From assembly GCA_023630215.1 (NCBI GenBank), contig JALPRQ010000001.1, forward strand, positions 62,001-126,000: a DNA stretch of 64,000 bases, written 5' to 3'. Positions 63,237 through 64,000 of the stretch are shown piece by piece; the stretch's first letter is position 1; each line of letters begins with the position of its first letter. The stretch is from Rhodobacteraceae bacterium NBU2976. Lineage in GTDB: Bacteria > Pseudomonadota > Alphaproteobacteria > Rhodobacterales > Rhodobacteraceae. The notes beneath the pieces were generated by a model. The model was not told where the DNA came from. It worked only from the letters and a program-made list of their open reading frames with translations, and searched no databases. The translations under genes were made by a program, and so were the position numbers.

Positions 63237-63342
63237 TTGTGCAATCAGCACGCTTAAAATACCTAAGTAATTTTGTCATATATATCTTGACTCTTTTTAT
63301 CGGATATTAAACTTTGCGCCTGCATAACAACAGGAGCTGCAA

Positions 63343-64000
63343 ATGACTTGGGACAAAATCTGGCTTTCCGGACTGTGGTTCGCGGGCACATTAATCGCCG
63401 CGATGCCACTAAGTGCGGAAACCCGAACATACTACATCGCCGCCGAGGAGGTGGATTGGGACTATGCCCCCGCGGGTCGGGAAATGATGATGGGAGAGGA
63501 ATTCACCGAGGATCAGAAAGTTTTCGTCGAACCGGGACCGTCCCGCATTGGGCGCATCTATCATAAGGTGCGTTACGTTGGTTACACGGATGACAGTTTC
63601 ACCACACCGCTTGCGCCACATGACGAATCGATGGGGATCCTTGGCCCCGTGATCCGGGCAGAAGTGGGCGACGAAATCATCGTGGTGTTCCAAAATAACG
63701 CGACCATCCCGACCTCTGTCCACCCGCACGGGGTATTTTATGAAAAGGACAGCGAAGGTTCGATGACCAATGACGGCACGATGGGGGCTGATATGGCTGA
63801 TGATTCCGTGGCCCCCGGCGACAGTCACACCTATGTCTGGCAAGTGCCCGAGCGGGCTGGTCCGGGGCCCAATGATCCGTCCTCGCTGGTTTGGCTTTAT
63901 CACAGTCACGTGGAGTCAATTGCGGATACAAACAGCGGTCTCGTCGGCCCCATCGTGATCACAGCGGCTGGCAAAGCCGACGCAGACGCAACCCCGTCGG
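63343..64000 (+). CDS. Ceruloplasmin-like multicopper oxidase, partial
   Basis: The first 219 codons of a secreted multicopper oxidase that runs off the window. A signal peptide ends at PLSAETR near residue 25. The first cupredoxin domain reads much like animal ceruloplasmin and factor V/VIII A-domains: YYIAAEEVDWDYAPAG, KVRYVGYTDDSF, GILGPVIRAEVGDEI, VPERAGPGPNDPSS and DTNSGLVGP. Copper ligands are HPHG (127-130) and YHSH (186-189). Such enzymes oxidise ferrous iron or other metals. The ATG at 63343 has CAGGAG upstream. The type-1 copper domain is beyond the window. Confidence 0.9.
   Translation, partial: MTWDKIWLSGLWFAGTLIAAMPLSAETRTYYIAAEEVDWDYAPAGREMMMGEEFTEDQKVFVEPGPSRIGRIYHKVRYVGYTDDSFTTPLAPHDESMGILGPVIRAEVGDEIIVVFQNNATIPTSVHPHGVFYEKDSEGSMTNDGTMGADMADDSVAPGDSHTYVWQVPERAGPGPNDPSSLVWLYHSHVESIADTNSGLVGPIVITAAGKADADATPS

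Noticed and set aside
1-64000. CRISPR arrays, rRNA genes, insertion sequences, complete prophage
   Set aside because: No regularly spaced direct repeats, rRNA segments, transposase or integrase genes or phage structural genes were seen; only the small AT-rich islet near 6.1-6.8 kb suggests mobile DNA.

Overview
The window looks like chromosomal DNA of an alphaproteobacterium of the order Rhodobacterales (Roseobacter-type). The basis is gene content and order: ubiE-ubiB, mutM-enoyl-CoA hydratase-rpsT, addAB with trxA, the zur-znuC-znuB block, DUF2794, an IalB-family protein, a YjbH/YjbF pair and the histone-deacetylase-like/xseB/ispA/dxs block. Coding density is high, genes are often joined by 4-base ATGA or TGATG overlaps, and the only RNA gene of a standard class is one tRNA-Arg (CCT).
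Layout. 1-1620: end of a YtfQ/YtfR-type sugar ABC importer, then the tRNA. 1987-9233: an M48-LysM protease, ubiquinone genes ubiE-ubiB, an acetyltransferase remnant beside a small AT-rich islet with one regulator-like gene and three phased operators, then endonuclease III and nucleoside-kinase genes. 9357-19238: an Ada-like fusion, cell-envelope genes (OmpA-like lipoprotein, YjbH/YjbF, two L,D-transpeptidases around a CAP-domain lipoprotein), rlmN and an IalB-like protein. 19441-23984: asparaginase, a candidate small RNA, gamma-glutamyltransferase, hspQ and a carrier. 24064-29761: a transglycosylase, zinc uptake under Zur, and an operon of a ThDP enzyme, a uronate-dehydrogenase-like enzyme and an acetyltransferase. 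29947-30610: two unrecognised genes. 30645-35668: an Rrf2/flavoprotein pair, then a TPR-glycosyltransferase, DUF6165 and methyltransferase cluster. 35712-47303: trxA, addA, addB, tsaE, lolA, ftsK and a PLP aminotransferase. 47370-53604: amidase, UbiH-like hydroxylase, gabD and membrane/SDR genes, ending in a cluster of identical 16-bp palindromes. 53762-60510: small membrane and secreted proteins, Hsp33, a sulfotransferase, and the isoprenoid block dxs-ispA-xseB plus a histone-deacetylase-like enzyme. 60565-64000: mutM, enoyl-CoA hydratase, rpsT and the start of a ceruloplasmin-like multicopper oxidase.
How they fit together. Most genes are housekeeping: DNA repair (nth, mutM, addAB, the Ada-like protein), isoprenoid-to-ubiquinone supply (dxs, ispA, ubiE, ubiB, UbiH-like), envelope building and zinc homeostasis. 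The parts that are not ordinary are the AT-rich islet at about 6.1-6.8 kb, the small RNA locus near 21 kb, the two unknown genes near 30 kb, the palindrome cluster at 52.0-53.75 kb and the ceruloplasmin-like oxidase. ubiE-ubiB and mutM-echA-rpsT, which I recall as adjacent and divergent near dnaA in many relatives, lie here about 55 kb apart with their relative orientation kept.
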